From Actinomadura graeca (GTDB lineage Bacteria; Actinomycetota; Actinomycetes; Streptosporangiales; Streptosporangiaceae), in contig NZ_CP059572.1 in assembly GCF_019175365.1 (NCBI RefSeq), positions 7,812,001 to 7,876,000 on the forward strand: DNA of 64,000 nucleotides. The letters are read 5' to 3'. Both the position numbers and the translations under genes were made by a program. The notes beneath the pieces were generated by a model, which was given only the letters and a program-made list of their open reading frames with translations, was not told the DNA's origin and made no database searches. Below, piece by piece: positions 49,892 through 60,878 of the stretch. The stretch's first letter is position 1; each line of letters opens with the position of its first letter.

Positions 49892-49971
49892 CCTGCGGAA
49901 ATATTGGGGCGTCCGCGATTGTCGTAGTCCCTGCATACAGTGGGGGAGTAGCCAGAGGAGGGGGAGCCGGC

Positions 49972-52089
<2,118 letters not shown>

Positions 52090-52223
52090 CCACGCCCGCG
52101 ACGGCCGCCCACACGACGTCCGCGGCCGCAGGGAAGCGGTCCTCCAAGGCAAGCCGACAGCCAACGCGCAACCCCGCGCAACCCACGCCCGTCTCCCGCG
52201 CGCGGAGGCCGCCGAACCGCCGC

Positions 52224-52572
52224 ACACCGTGTTCCCGGGTCCCCGGCTCTCCGCGTCCCCGCGTCCCCGCGTCTCCCGGGTACACCGTGTTCCCGGGTCC
52301 CCGGCTCTCCGCGTCCCCGCGTCCCCGCGTCTCCCGGGTACACCGTGTTCCCGGGTCCCCGGGTCTCCGAGTCCCGGCTCTCTGGTTCTCCGGCTCTCTG
52401 GGTCCCCGGGTCTTCGCGTCTCCGGATCCCCGCGTTCTCACGCTCCCGCGTCCCCAGGTCCTCGGAGTCCCCAGACTCTTCGCGTCTCCGGGTTCCCGGG
52501 TTCTCGGGTCTCCGCGTTCTCGGGAGCCGGGGTCTCTGGGAGCCTCGGTCTCCGGGGTTCGTGGGTCTGGGG
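52224..52572. repeat. 58-bp tandem repeat plus degenerate C-rich tract
   Basis: A 58-bp unit beginning ACACCGTGTTCCCGGG starts at 52224, 52282 and 52340 (two full copies and a partial third). It is built from 8-bp TCCCCGCG-like subunits. The following 200 bp consist of degenerate GTCTCCGGGTTC-like words up to the end of the next gene. The 483-bp gap after uvrB holds nothing else; open frames here are translated repeat. Confidence 0.85.
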
Positions 52573-53406
52573 TCAGGTGAACGCGACGATGGACCACGTG
52601 CGGGCGGCGCGGTAGCCGAGCCGGCGGTATACGCCGTTGCTCGTCGTGTTCGCGGCGTCGGCGAACAGGACCACGTCGTTCGCGCCGTCCCGCAGGGCCG
52701 AGGCCGTGACGGCGGCGGTCACGGCGGCGCCGTACCCCCGGCGGCGCCACCGCGCGGGCGTGTAGACCGGCGCGACCCGTGCCACGCCCGCCGCCGCCCG
52801 CGTCCGCCCGGCCATGGCCACGGAGGTCCCGTCCACCTCCCACAGGAGGAGTCCGCCGTATCCGAGCTTGTCGTCGATCGCCGCCGAGGCCGGGCCGCCG
52901 GGCTCGCCCGTGTCCGCGGTGAAGGCCGCGTACCAGTCGATCAGCAGTCCGCGGTCGGGGCCGTACGCGACGCGCGCGGCGCCCCGGGGCATCGGGTCCG
53001 GGTGCCGGAGGCGGTCCAGCCGGTACAGGGACATCCGTCTACGCACCGTGGCCGTGGCGCCCGTGCGCCGCGCCCACGCGTCCGCGAAGCCCTCCGCGGT
53101 CGGCTCGCCCGCGTTGACCGCCGTCAAGGACACGCCGCGCGAGCGCAGCTCCTCAGCCAGTTCGCGGGCGGCCCGAACCGCCAGCGCGCTGAGCAGCAAG
53201 GGACGTGTCCCGGTGAGCACGAACGCCCCGCCGGTGCCCGCCCCCTCCGACCACCAGCCGAACTTCACCGCAGGGCCGTCCCGGCCGCTGGTGCGAAGGC
53301 TCCCGAGCACGGTGAGCAGCACCGTGTTGCCAATGGGGTCCTCACGCAGGAACGTCTCCGCGCCCGCGGCGAACTCCTCGGCGTCGTCCGTCAGCGTCCA
53401 GCCCAT
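52573..53406 (-). CDS. GNAT-family N-acetyltransferase (tandem type)
   Basis: The 277-residue protein looks like two GNAT halves. The N-terminal half is degenerate. The C-terminal half (about 150-277) has VARVAPVYTPARWRRRGYGAAVTAAVTASALRDG (acetyl-CoA loop RRRGYG) and NTTSNGVYRRLGYRAARTW. The substrate is unknown. Its 3' end abuts the degenerate repeat tract, so the last codons may have been altered by the repeats, although the protein ends normally for the family (WSIVAFT). Confidence 0.88.
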   Translation of the reverse strand: MGWTLTDDAEEFAAGAETFLREDPIGNTVLLTVLGSLRTSGRDGPAVKFGWWSEGAGTGGAFVLTGTRPLLLSALAVRAARELAEELRSRGVSLTAVNAGEPTAEGFADAWARRTGATATVRRRMSLYRLDRLRHPDPMPRGAARVAYGPDRGLLIDWYAAFTADTGEPGGPASAAIDDKLGYGGLLLWEVDGTSVAMAGRTRAAAGVARVAPVYTPARWRRRGYGAAVTAAVTASALRDGANDVVLFADAANTTSNGVYRRLGYRAARTWSIVAFT

Positions 53407-53457
53407 CCCCCATGATGGGAGTCCGCTTCTTGTGGCCGCATCCTGTTTTCCGCCGTG

Positions 53458-54357
53458 TCACGGCCTCAGCTTGAAGAAGGCCGCGTTGCGCTCCTCGTGG
53501 TAGGCGAGATCGTCCTCGTCGTGCTGGACGCCGCGCCGCCTGGCGAGCTCGAAGTAGGCGGCCTCCCGGCGCAGCCGGTGCCGGATGAGCTGGGCCACGG
53601 TCTCGTCGTCCATGGGGCCCGCGGTGCCGCCCGCCCGGTGGTAGTCGGCGACGAAGCGGCGCCGCTGCTCCTGCGTCCCGGCGGGCGCGTCCGTCCATTC
53701 CAGGGCCGCCGCGGCGACCTCGTATTCGGGGGCCGCGACGAAGCACTCGTCCCAGTCCAGGACGGCGACGAGGCGGCCGCCGCGGGCGAGGGTGTTGGCG
53801 GAGTAGTAGTCGCCGTGGACGACCTGCCGCGCGGTCCCCCGGCCGTGGAAGGCCGCCAGCCACCGGTCGAGGGCGGGGTCGGCGAGCCCCGGCACGTCCT
53901 CGGGCGGCTTGCCGTCCATGCCGGTCGCCGCGAAGGACGCCGCCGGGCGCGGCGGGGGGCGGTACGACGCCAGCGCGCGGTGCAGCCGGGCGAGGACTCC
54001 GGCGGCCAGCGTCCGCATGCCGGGATCGTCCTCGTCGGGCCACTCGCCCTCGACGTGCGGCCACAGCGACAGGGGGCGGCCGTCCACCCGGACGACCGTG
54101 GCGCCGTCCCGGGCGCGCAGCGGCGCCACGGCCTCGGGCATCCGCGCCGCCGCGTGCGCGGCGACCGCGTGGCACCACTCGGTCTCGGCCTCGCCCCGCC
54201 AGGCGGGGCTGACGCGCACCACCACGTCGCCGAGGCGGTAGGCGGCCGACTCCTCGCCGCCGAACAGGCGCTCGGCGGGGCCGCCCGCCGGGTGGCCCCA
54301 CGACCGCCGGACCGCCTCCCGCATCGGGCCGGTCAGCGGGGTCTCGGCGTAGATCAT
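53458..54357 (-). CDS. APH-family phosphotransferase
   Basis: The 299-residue protein has an aminoglycoside-phosphotransferase/homoserine-kinase-II fold. The catalytic loop is VVHGDYYSANTLARGGRLVAVLDWDE (Brenner HGDYxxxN and the DxD metal site as LDWDE). The N-lobe has AYRLGDVVVRVSP. It may phosphorylate a small amine, sugar or antibiotic; family members include resistance enzymes and housekeeping kinases, and the sequence does not decide. It lies 51 bp downstream of the GNAT gene on the same strand. Confidence 0.87.
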   Translation of the reverse strand: MIYAETPLTGPMREAVRRSWGHPAGGPAERLFGGEESAAYRLGDVVVRVSPAWRGEAETEWCHAVAAHAAARMPEAVAPLRARDGATVVRVDGRPLSLWPHVEGEWPDEDDPGMRTLAAGVLARLHRALASYRPPPRPAASFAATGMDGKPPEDVPGLADPALDRWLAAFHGRGTARQVVHGDYYSANTLARGGRLVAVLDWDECFVAAPEYEVAAAALEWTDAPAGTQEQRRRFVADYHRAGGTAGPMDDETVAQLIRHRLRREAAYFELARRRGVQHDEDDLAYHEERNAAFFKLRP

Positions 54358-54712
54358 GCGGCTCCTTCTCTTGCGGGTCCACCGATCGGCGGACGGGACG
54401 TCCAGCCGGTCGCCGCCGCGGCGCGGCGGGGTCCGGCAGCATCGTCACCAGGAAGAGTCTTCCTGTACGCGCCGCCCGGTGGAGCGCGGGGGCACCCCGG
54501 AGCGTCATCAACGGTCGGTTCCTGCGCTCATGTTCTGCCTCGGCGCGGGCGACGCGATGGCGGGCAGATGCACCTGCTGCGCGTCTCCCCGCTCTCGGCG
54601 TTGGCGACCGCATTCACGCGGTGGTGCGGCGGGGCACGGGACGTCGCCCTGCCGGTGACGGCGCCGCCCTGACGGCCTCGGAGGGACCGGCGCGGGGTCC
54701 TACGATCGCGGT
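54358..54712. other. Intergenic, nothing recognised
   Basis: This 355-bp gap lies between two divergent genes. The right end holds TACGAT (54701-54706), the probable -10 of the downstream GNAT gene. I see no gene, hairpin or repeat worth calling in the rest. Confidence 0.6.
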
Positions 54713-55210
54713 ATGGAGCACGAGGTGCGCCTGGCGGGCCCTGCGGATTTCGCGGACCTGCCGGCGATCGAGGATTCGGCGGACCCGATGTTCGCCCCGC
54801 TCGGGATCGTCTTCCCGCCGGGGCCGACCGTCGTCGAGCAGCTGACCGGCACGGACGCGGAGATCCTCGTGGCCGGGGACCCGCCGGTGGGGTTCGCCGC
54901 CGTCGGGCGGGTGGACGGCGCCGCGCACCTGGAGCAGATCTCGGTGCGGGGCGATCTGGTGGGCCGGGGGATCGGCGTCCGGCTGCTGAAAGCCGTCCTG
55001 GACCGCGCGGCGGCCGCCGGGTCGCCGGGCGTCAGCCTGCTGACGTTCCGGGACGTCCCCTGGAACGGGCCCTGGTACGCCCGGCACGGATTCGCCGAGC
55101 TCCCCGAGGAGCGCTGGGGGCCGGGTCTGCGTGCCCACTGGGACGCCGAGATCGAGGCGGGCCTGCACGACCTCGGCCCGCGCGTCGTGATGTGGGCGCC
55201 GTCCGCCTGA
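54713..55210 (+). CDS. GNAT-family N-acetyltransferase
   Basis: The 165-residue single GNAT domain has ISVRGDLVGRGIGVRLLKAVLDRA (acetyl-CoA loop VGRGIG, about 79-102) and PWYARHGFAELPEERWGPGLRAHW near the end. The ELPE-GPGLR pattern is common in actinobacterial small-molecule acetyltransferases. TACGAT lies 7 nt upstream of ATG 54713, suggesting leaderless translation. The substrate is unknown. Confidence 0.9.
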   Translation: MEHEVRLAGPADFADLPAIEDSADPMFAPLGIVFPPGPTVVEQLTGTDAEILVAGDPPVGFAAVGRVDGAAHLEQISVRGDLVGRGIGVRLLKAVLDRAAAAGSPGVSLLTFRDVPWNGPWYARHGFAELPEERWGPGLRAHWDAEIEAGLHDLGPRVVMWAPSA

Positions 55211-55357
55211 GCGCCTCCGGCCGGGCGCCCTCCGCGCGTATCGTGGGCCCGTGGGACGCGGCTGACCCCGCCCGTGTCCCTGAAATAAATCTACAACGTA
55301 AAGGCGGGAACCCGTGGCGCCCCGCGGACGTCTGCCCGATGGAGCCGAAGGAGAGCG

Positions 55358-56407
55358 ATGACGAGCCCGGGGTCGTGGGTGCGATGGGTGCGGGGCCGTC
55401 TCGGCGAGCGGGGTCTCGCCGTCGCGGCGATGGCGGGGCTGCTGGCGCTCGGGGGCGTGCCCCTGGTGGCGCTGCCCGCCGTCCGGTGCGAGGTGTTCGG
55501 CGGCGGCTGCCGTGAACCCCGGCCTGAGGAGGTGCGCGCCGATCCGGTGTCGGCGCCCGGGAAGGGCCTCACCCCCGTCGAGGCCGCGACGTGGGGGTCC
55601 TACGTCGCGCTCGGCGACTCCTACTCCGCCGGTGTCGGCGCCGAAGCGTCCATCGCCGACCAGAACCCCCTTGAGCGCTGCCACCGGACGTCCAAGGCGT
55701 ACTACCACGAGGTCTCCAAGGCGTTCGCCTTCCCGAAGGGCTCCGCGTTCTGGGCGTGCTCCGGGGCCACCACCGCGGACGTGCGGGACGGCCGGCACGG
55801 CGAGCCCTCGCAGCTCGGGCGGATCGGCGCCGACACGAGCCTCGTCACGATGAGCGTCGGGGGCAACGACATCGGCTTCTCCAAGGTCGTCGCCGGGTGC
55901 GTGGTGAAGCTCCCGTGGAGCGGTAGCTGCACCCGGCAGGGCGGTGACATCGCCGGGAAAATGTCGGATCTGCGCCGCAACCTGCCCGCGCTGATCGCCG
56001 AGGTGCACGCCCGCGCGCCGCGCGCCCGGATCGTGCTGATGGGCTACCCGAAGGCGTTCTCCGAGGTCAAGGGCACGAGCGGCGACAACATCAGCGTGAC
56101 CGAGCAGCAGTGGCTGAACGCGCGCGCCTACGACCTGGGCCAGCTCGTCCGGCAGGCCGCCGCCGAGGCGGACGCGCGGATCGCCGCCCGGCGCGGGCAG
56201 GGCAGCGTCGAGTTCGTCGACGCCTACAGCGCCTTCGCCGGACACGAGGTGGGCAGCTCCGACCCGTACATGAACGGCCTGACGCTGAACCTGTCGGCAT
56301 TCCAGGCCGAGGCGCGCAGCTACCACCCGACCGTGAACGGCCAGCACGCCCTCGCCGGCCTGTTCATCGAGCAGATCAAGAAGGGCCCCGGCCGCCGGCT
56401 CTCCTAG
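55358..56407 (+). CDS. Secreted SGNH/GDSL-family lipase or esterase
   Basis: The 349-residue protein has an N-terminal signal/TM segment (about 21-42). The SGNH blocks are YVALGDSYSAGVGAE (nucleophile Ser), MSVGGNDIGFSKV (Gly/Asn oxyanion block) and a C-terminal D-x-x-H near YHPTVNGQHALA. Six cysteines in the mature part suggest disulfides, as in the Streptomyces SGNH lipases. ATG 55358 has GGAGAG 6-7 nt upstream. The stop overlaps that of the convergent TetR gene. Confidence 0.92.
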   Translation: MTSPGSWVRWVRGRLGERGLAVAAMAGLLALGGVPLVALPAVRCEVFGGGCREPRPEEVRADPVSAPGKGLTPVEAATWGSYVALGDSYSAGVGAEASIADQNPLERCHRTSKAYYHEVSKAFAFPKGSAFWACSGATTADVRDGRHGEPSQLGRIGADTSLVTMSVGGNDIGFSKVVAGCVVKLPWSGSCTRQGGDIAGKMSDLRRNLPALIAEVHARAPRARIVLMGYPKAFSEVKGTSGDNISVTEQQWLNARAYDLGQLVRQAAAEADARIAARRGQGSVEFVDAYSAFAGHEVGSSDPYMNGLTLNLSAFQAEARSYHPTVNGQHALAGLFIEQIKKGPGRRLS

Positions 56408-56994
56408 CGGGGCCGGGTCTCCTCGCGGGGGAGCGCCCGCTCCACGGCCTCGCCGACGAGCCGCCGCACGTCCTCCTCGGCGAACACCCCCGGCAGGGTG
56501 AGGTGCTCGACGATCAGCCAGTTCAGCGCGAGGTACAGGAGCCGGACCGAGGTGGCGTCACCGGGCATCCCCGACGCCAGGTGCCGCGCGACGTTCTCCT
56601 CCACGTCCTCCCGCACCCGCTCGGTCAGGACGGCGCGGAGCTCCGGACGCCGGGTCGCCTCCAGCCGCAGCTCCAGCAGCGCGAGGTAGCCCGTCCGGTA
56701 CGCCGAGATCCTCCCGACCGCGTCGCGGAGCAGCGCGGTGACCTGGGCGACGTCGCGGGGCCCCTCCGCCATCCCGCCGAGCGTCGCCGCGTCCGGCTGG
56801 AGCCGCTCGTAGATCCGCCCGCCCGCCTGCGTGAACAGGTCGTCCCGTCGGGCGAAGTAGTTGGAGGCCGTGCCGATGGGCACCCCGGCCTCCGCGTCGA
56901 CCGCGCGGAACGTCAGCCCGCGGGCACCCTCCCTGGCCAGCACCTCGATCGCGGCGTCCACCAGGGCCGCCCTGCGCTCGGCGTTCTTGCGCAC
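56404..56994 (-). CDS. TetR-family transcription repressor
   Basis: The 196-residue protein has an N-terminal helix-turn-helix, ALVDAAIEVLAREGARGLTFRAVDAEAGVPIGTASNYFARRDDLF, and a helical ligand-binding domain. GTG 56994 is preferred, giving the usual short arm VRKNAERR; an ATG at 57027 would place coding sequence over the operator. It is divergent from the RibD-like gene (57064), and palindromes in the gap are its likely binding site. The stop overlaps the end of the lipase gene. Confidence 0.9.
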   Translation of the reverse strand: MRKNAERRAALVDAAIEVLAREGARGLTFRAVDAEAGVPIGTASNYFARRDDLFTQAGGRIYERLQPDAATLGGMAEGPRDVAQVTALLRDAVGRISAYRTGYLALLELRLEATRRPELRAVLTERVREDVEENVARHLASGMPGDATSVRLLYLALNWLIVEHLTLPGVFAEEDVRRLVGEAVERALPREETRPR

Positions 56995-57011
56995 TTGACA
57001 CCACTCCGCTT

Positions 57012-57054
57012 GTAGTACTACGTTCAAACCACTTCAAGTAGAGTACTATAAACG
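57012..57054. promoter_or_regulatory. TetR operator region
   Basis: GTAGTACTAC (57012-57021) is a perfect 10-bp palindrome. A second site around AGTACT (57042-57047, GAGTACTA context) shares the core. The pair sits in the 69-bp divergent gap between the TetR gene and the RibD-like gene, over both predicted promoters. Confidence 0.55.
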
Positions 57055-57063
57055 GAGTCGATA

Positions 57064-57639
57064 ATGCGCGCGCTCGTCTATTACGTCGGGATCAGTCTTG
57101 ACGGTTACATCGCCGGTCCCGGCGGGGAGATCGACTTCTATCCCGTCAGCGACCAGATGATGCGCTGGATCACCGAGAGCTACCCGGAGACCCTCCCCAC
57201 GCACATCCGCTCCAAGCTCGGCCTTGAGGACGCGCCGAACCGGCGGTTCGACACCCTCGTCATGGGCCTCGGCACCTACCGGCCCGCCCTTGACATCGGC
57301 GTGACCAGCCCGTACGCGCACGTCCGCCAGTACGTCGCGTCCACGACGCTGCCGGAGATCGCCGATCCCGCCGTGACGCTCGTCCGCGACCCCCTCGGCC
57401 TGGTCCGCTCCCTCAAGGCCGCGGACGGTGACGGCGACATCTGGCTCGCCGGTGGCGGCCGGCTCGCCGCGTCCCTGCTGCCCGAGATCGACGAGCTGAT
57501 CATCAAGACCTACCCGGTGGTCGCCGGCGCCGGCGTCCCCGTCTTCGCGGGCGGGTTCGGGCCGGCCCCGTTCACCCCCACGGCCCGCGAGGAGTTCGAC
57601 AACGGCACCCAGGTCACCTGGCTCGCCCGCACCGGCTGA
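57064..57639 (+). CDS. Dihydrofolate-reductase-like (RibD C-terminal) family protein
   Basis: The 191-residue protein has the RibD C-terminal/DHFR fold: MRALVYYVGISLDGYIAGPGGEIDFY at the start, FDTLVMGLGTY, DIWLAGGGRLAASLL (NADPH site) and IDELIIKTYPVVAGAGVPVF. Many family members are reductases of unknown small substrates. It is regulated, presumably, by the adjacent divergent TetR protein, which would respond to the substrate. Confidence 0.9.
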   Translation: MRALVYYVGISLDGYIAGPGGEIDFYPVSDQMMRWITESYPETLPTHIRSKLGLEDAPNRRFDTLVMGLGTYRPALDIGVTSPYAHVRQYVASTTLPEIADPAVTLVRDPLGLVRSLKAADGDGDIWLAGGGRLAASLLPEIDELIIKTYPVVAGAGVPVFAGGFGPAPFTPTAREEFDNGTQVTWLARTG

Positions 57640-57649
57640 GCCCGGGATC

Positions 57650-57681
57650 GCCCGCGTCCCCGGGGCGACGGGGACACGGGC
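57650..57681. terminator. Bidirectional hairpin between RibD-like gene and ehuA
   Basis: GCCCGCGTCCCC (57650-57661) pairs with 57670-57681 with one mismatch (C/A) over an 8-nt loop. It is placed between convergent genes. Confidence 0.6.
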
Positions 57682-57706
57682 GACGCTCGGGTCGGGCCGG
57701 GAGCCG

Positions 57707-58514
<808 letters not shown>

Positions 58515-58528
<14 letters not shown>

Positions 58529-59168
58529 AACGCCTCTCCAGGCGGCGGACGAGGATCGAGGAAATGACGCTGACCACGATGAACAGGACGCCCACCATGG
58601 TCATCGGCTCCAGGTACTCGAAGGTCCTGGACCCGATGGACTGCGCGGTGCTGAGCAGCTCGGTGACGCCGATCGCCAGCAGCAGCGGCGAGTCCTTGAA
58701 CATCGCGATCAGGTAGTTGCCGAGCGTCGGGATCACCTTGCGGACCGCCTGCGGCAGCACGACGTCCAGCCACACCCGCGACCTCGGCAGGTTCAGCGCG
58801 GTCGCCGCCTCCCACTGCCCGCGCGGGACGTCGGAGATGCCCGCCCGGTACACCTCGGCCGTGTAGGTCGAGTAGTGCACCCCCAGGGTGATCACCCCGG
58901 CGGTCAGCGACGAGAGCGTCACCCCCCACACGGGCATGACGTAGTAGACGAAGAACAGCTGCGGGATCAGCGGGGTGCAGCGGATGAACTCGGTGACCCA
59001 CCGCACCGCCTGCCGGACGAGGACGTTGGGCGTGCGGCGCAGCAGCGTCCACACCAGGCCGAGCAGCACGGCGATCACGTAGCCGAGCAGCGTCGCGACG
59101 ACGGTGTAGCGCAGGCCCCTCAGCAGGTCGGGGATGATGTCGCCGGTGTAATGCCAGTCCCATTCCAT
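58515..59168 (-). CDS. ehuD: Ectoine/hydroxyectoine ABC transporter permease
   Basis: The 217-residue HisM-type permease has five membrane helices. The coupling segment RGQWEAATALNLPRSRVWLDVVLPQAVRKVIP (EAA motif) contacts the ATPase. The N-terminus WDWHYTGDIIPDLLRGLRYTVVATLLGYV is typical. The ATG overlaps the ehuC stop by one base. It pairs with EhuC as a heterodimeric channel. Confidence 0.9.
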
Positions 59169-59887
59169 CAGCTGGACACCCCCGCTCCGGGCGCGCCCGC
59201 CGAGATCGTTCCCAGCGAGGGCTCACGGGAGGGGCGCCGCCCGAGCATCCGGTCGACGCGGCGCTCGGCGAGGCGGACGAACTGCTGCAGCACCTGCGCG
59301 ACGACGAAGTACAGGACGAGGACCACGGTGAACGCGGCGACGGTCTCGCCCGTGCTGCCCTGCAGATTCCTGGACACCTTGGTCAGGTCGACGAGGCCGA
59401 CCAGCGAGACGATCGCCGTCCCCTTCATCAGCTCGATGAGCAGGTTGCCGAACGGCGGCAGCATCAGCGCGAACCCCTGCGGGAGCAGCACCCGCCGCAG
59501 CCGCTGGAAGGGCGTGAAGTTCAGCGCGACCGTCGCCTCGTACTGCGCCCGCGGCACCGCCTTGATCGAGCCGCGGACCACCTCCGCGCCGTAGGCGCCG
59601 ACGTTCAGGCCGAGCGCGAGCACCGCCGCGACCATCGTCGAGGTGAGCTTGATGCCGACCAGGGGCAGCGCGTAGAAGAACCAGTACAGCAGGACGAGCG
59701 TCGCGGTTCCGCGGAAGAACTCCACGTAGATCCGGTTCAGCGCGCGGACCCCGCCGTGCCGCGAGGTGCCCGCCAGCCCGAAGACCAGCGCGAGCACCAG
59801 CGCCACGCCGCTGCCGTAGACGGTGAGCTGAAGGGTGAGCCACGCGCCCTTCAGCCACTGCTCGTAGCCGTCGAGGACCTCTGACAC
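59168..59887 (-). CDS. ehuC: Ectoine/hydroxyectoine ABC transporter permease
   Basis: The 239-residue HisQ-type permease has five membrane helices and the EAA motif RAQYEATVALNFTPFQRLRRVLLPQGFALMLP. YVEFFRGTATLVLLYWFFYALP is the helix-2 signature of polar-solute permeases. It lies 4 bp downstream of the ehuB stop and overlaps ehuD. The C-terminal 30 residues are an Arg/Ser/Pro-rich cytoplasmic tail. Confidence 0.9.
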   Translation of the reverse strand: MSEVLDGYEQWLKGAWLTLQLTVYGSGVALVLALVFGLAGTSRHGGVRALNRIYVEFFRGTATLVLLYWFFYALPLVGIKLTSTMVAAVLALGLNVGAYGAEVVRGSIKAVPRAQYEATVALNFTPFQRLRRVLLPQGFALMLPPFGNLLIELMKGTAIVSLVGLVDLTKVSRNLQGSTGETVAAFTVVLVLYFVVAQVLQQFVRLAERRVDRMLGRRPSREPSLGTISAGAPGAGVSS

Positions 59888-59891
59888 CCGA

Positions 59892-60785
59892 TCAACCCTT
59901 GCAGAACTTGGCGGCGGTGTCGTCCGGGGCGGGGATCTCGGCCTGGGTGAACCCGAACGGCTGGATGATCGGCAGCAGCCGGCCGCCCTTCTTCAGCTCG
60001 GCGAGCTTGCCGTTGAAGGCGTTCAGCAGCTCGGTGTCGGCCTTGCGGAACGCGAACGCGCCGGCGCCGAGCTGCTCCTTGCCGTCGATGACCGGCGTGA
60101 ACGGGGGGGTGACCTCGTACGGCTCGCCCTGGTGCTTGGACAGCAGGTCGGCCAGTGAGATGCGGGTCAGCCAGATGCAGTCGATGCGCCCGGACTTCAG
60201 TCCCTCGAAGGCGCTCGCCTGGTCGGGGAAGACCTTGACGTCGCCCTTCTTGACGCCGCTCTTCTCGGCGTACCCCTGCTCGACGGCGCCTTCCAGAACG
60301 CCGACCTTCGCGCCCTTCTTGCCGGGATCGTCCTGCTTCGTCAGCCCCTTGGGGTTGCCCTTGCGGACCATGAAGGCGCTCTTGGCCACGTACTCGGGGT
60401 CGGAGAACGCCACCGAGCCGCAGCGCTCGGGGGTGATGAACATCCCTGCCGCGATCACGTCGAACCGCTTGGCGTTGAGCCCGCCGATGAGGCCGGCGAA
60501 GTCGACCTGGACGCCCTCCACCTTGCCGATGCCGAGCTCCTTGAAGACCACCCGTGCGAGCTCGGGCGCCTCCCCGGTCAGCTTGCCCGACTTGTCGGTG
60601 TAGCCGTACGGGGCCTCGTTGGCGAAGCCGACCGTGATCTTGCCCGCGTCCTTGGCCTTCTGCAGCGAGCCGCCGCCCGACTTCTCCTCGTCCGGATCCG
60701 TCGTGGAGCAGCCCGCCGCGGCCAGCGGGACGGCGGCGGACAGCAGCACGGCGGTGCGGAGGAAGTCGCGTCTCGAGGAAGTCAT
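59892..60785 (-). CDS. ehuB: Ectoine/hydroxyectoine-binding lipoprotein
   Basis: The 297-residue solute-binding protein has a twin-arginine signal (SSRRDFLRTAVLLSAA) and lipobox AAGC at about residue 25, so it is probably exported folded through Tat and lipidated by Lgt. The mature domain (type II binding fold) starts ITVGFANEAPYGYTDKSGKLTGEAPELARVV, with GLIGGLNAKRFDVIAAGMFITPERC as the family's central signature. The gene lies after ectD across a 93-bp gap with a hairpin. Confidence 0.92.
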   Translation of the reverse strand: MTSSRRDFLRTAVLLSAAVPLAAAGCSTTDPDEEKSGGGSLQKAKDAGKITVGFANEAPYGYTDKSGKLTGEAPELARVVFKELGIGKVEGVQVDFAGLIGGLNAKRFDVIAAGMFITPERCGSVAFSDPEYVAKSAFMVRKGNPKGLTKQDDPGKKGAKVGVLEGAVEQGYAEKSGVKKGDVKVFPDQASAFEGLKSGRIDCIWLTRISLADLLSKHQGEPYEVTPPFTPVIDGKEQLGAGAFAFRKADTELLNAFNGKLAELKKGGRLLPIIQPFGFTQAEIPAPDDTAAKFCKG

Positions 60786-60810
60786 CGTTGAACTCCTGGA
60801 AGGTGCGCCA

Positions 60811-60848
60811 CCGCGCCCGAGGGGGGCCGGAGCCCCCCGCGGGCGCGG
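60811..60848 (-). terminator. Attenuating hairpin between ectD and ehuB
   Basis: A 9-bp stem, one mismatch, then a 7-bp stem (left arm 60811-60827, right arm 60832-60848) enclose a 4-nt loop. There is no T-run. It probably lowers transport-gene expression relative to ectABCD or ends part of the transcripts. Confidence 0.6.
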
Positions 60849-60878
60849 GGCCGATGGGTCGGGGTTATCGAATTGTTG

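Noticed and set aside
48754..49971. N-terminal extension of uvrB through the kinase gene
   Set aside because: The in-frame upstream part is Arg/Pro-rich shadow of the kinase; ATG 49972 has a strong ribosome site and the normal UvrB start.
52224..52400. CRISPR array
   Set aside because: The 58-bp units are directly adjacent, without unique spacers, and no cas genes are nearby.
52229..53415. Proline/serine-rich open frames on the plus strand after uvrB
   Set aside because: They translate the repeat tract and then the antisense of the GNAT gene.
54356..54658. Open frame in the 54358-54712 gap
   Set aside because: Arg-rich, no ribosome site and no homology; antisense-type composition.
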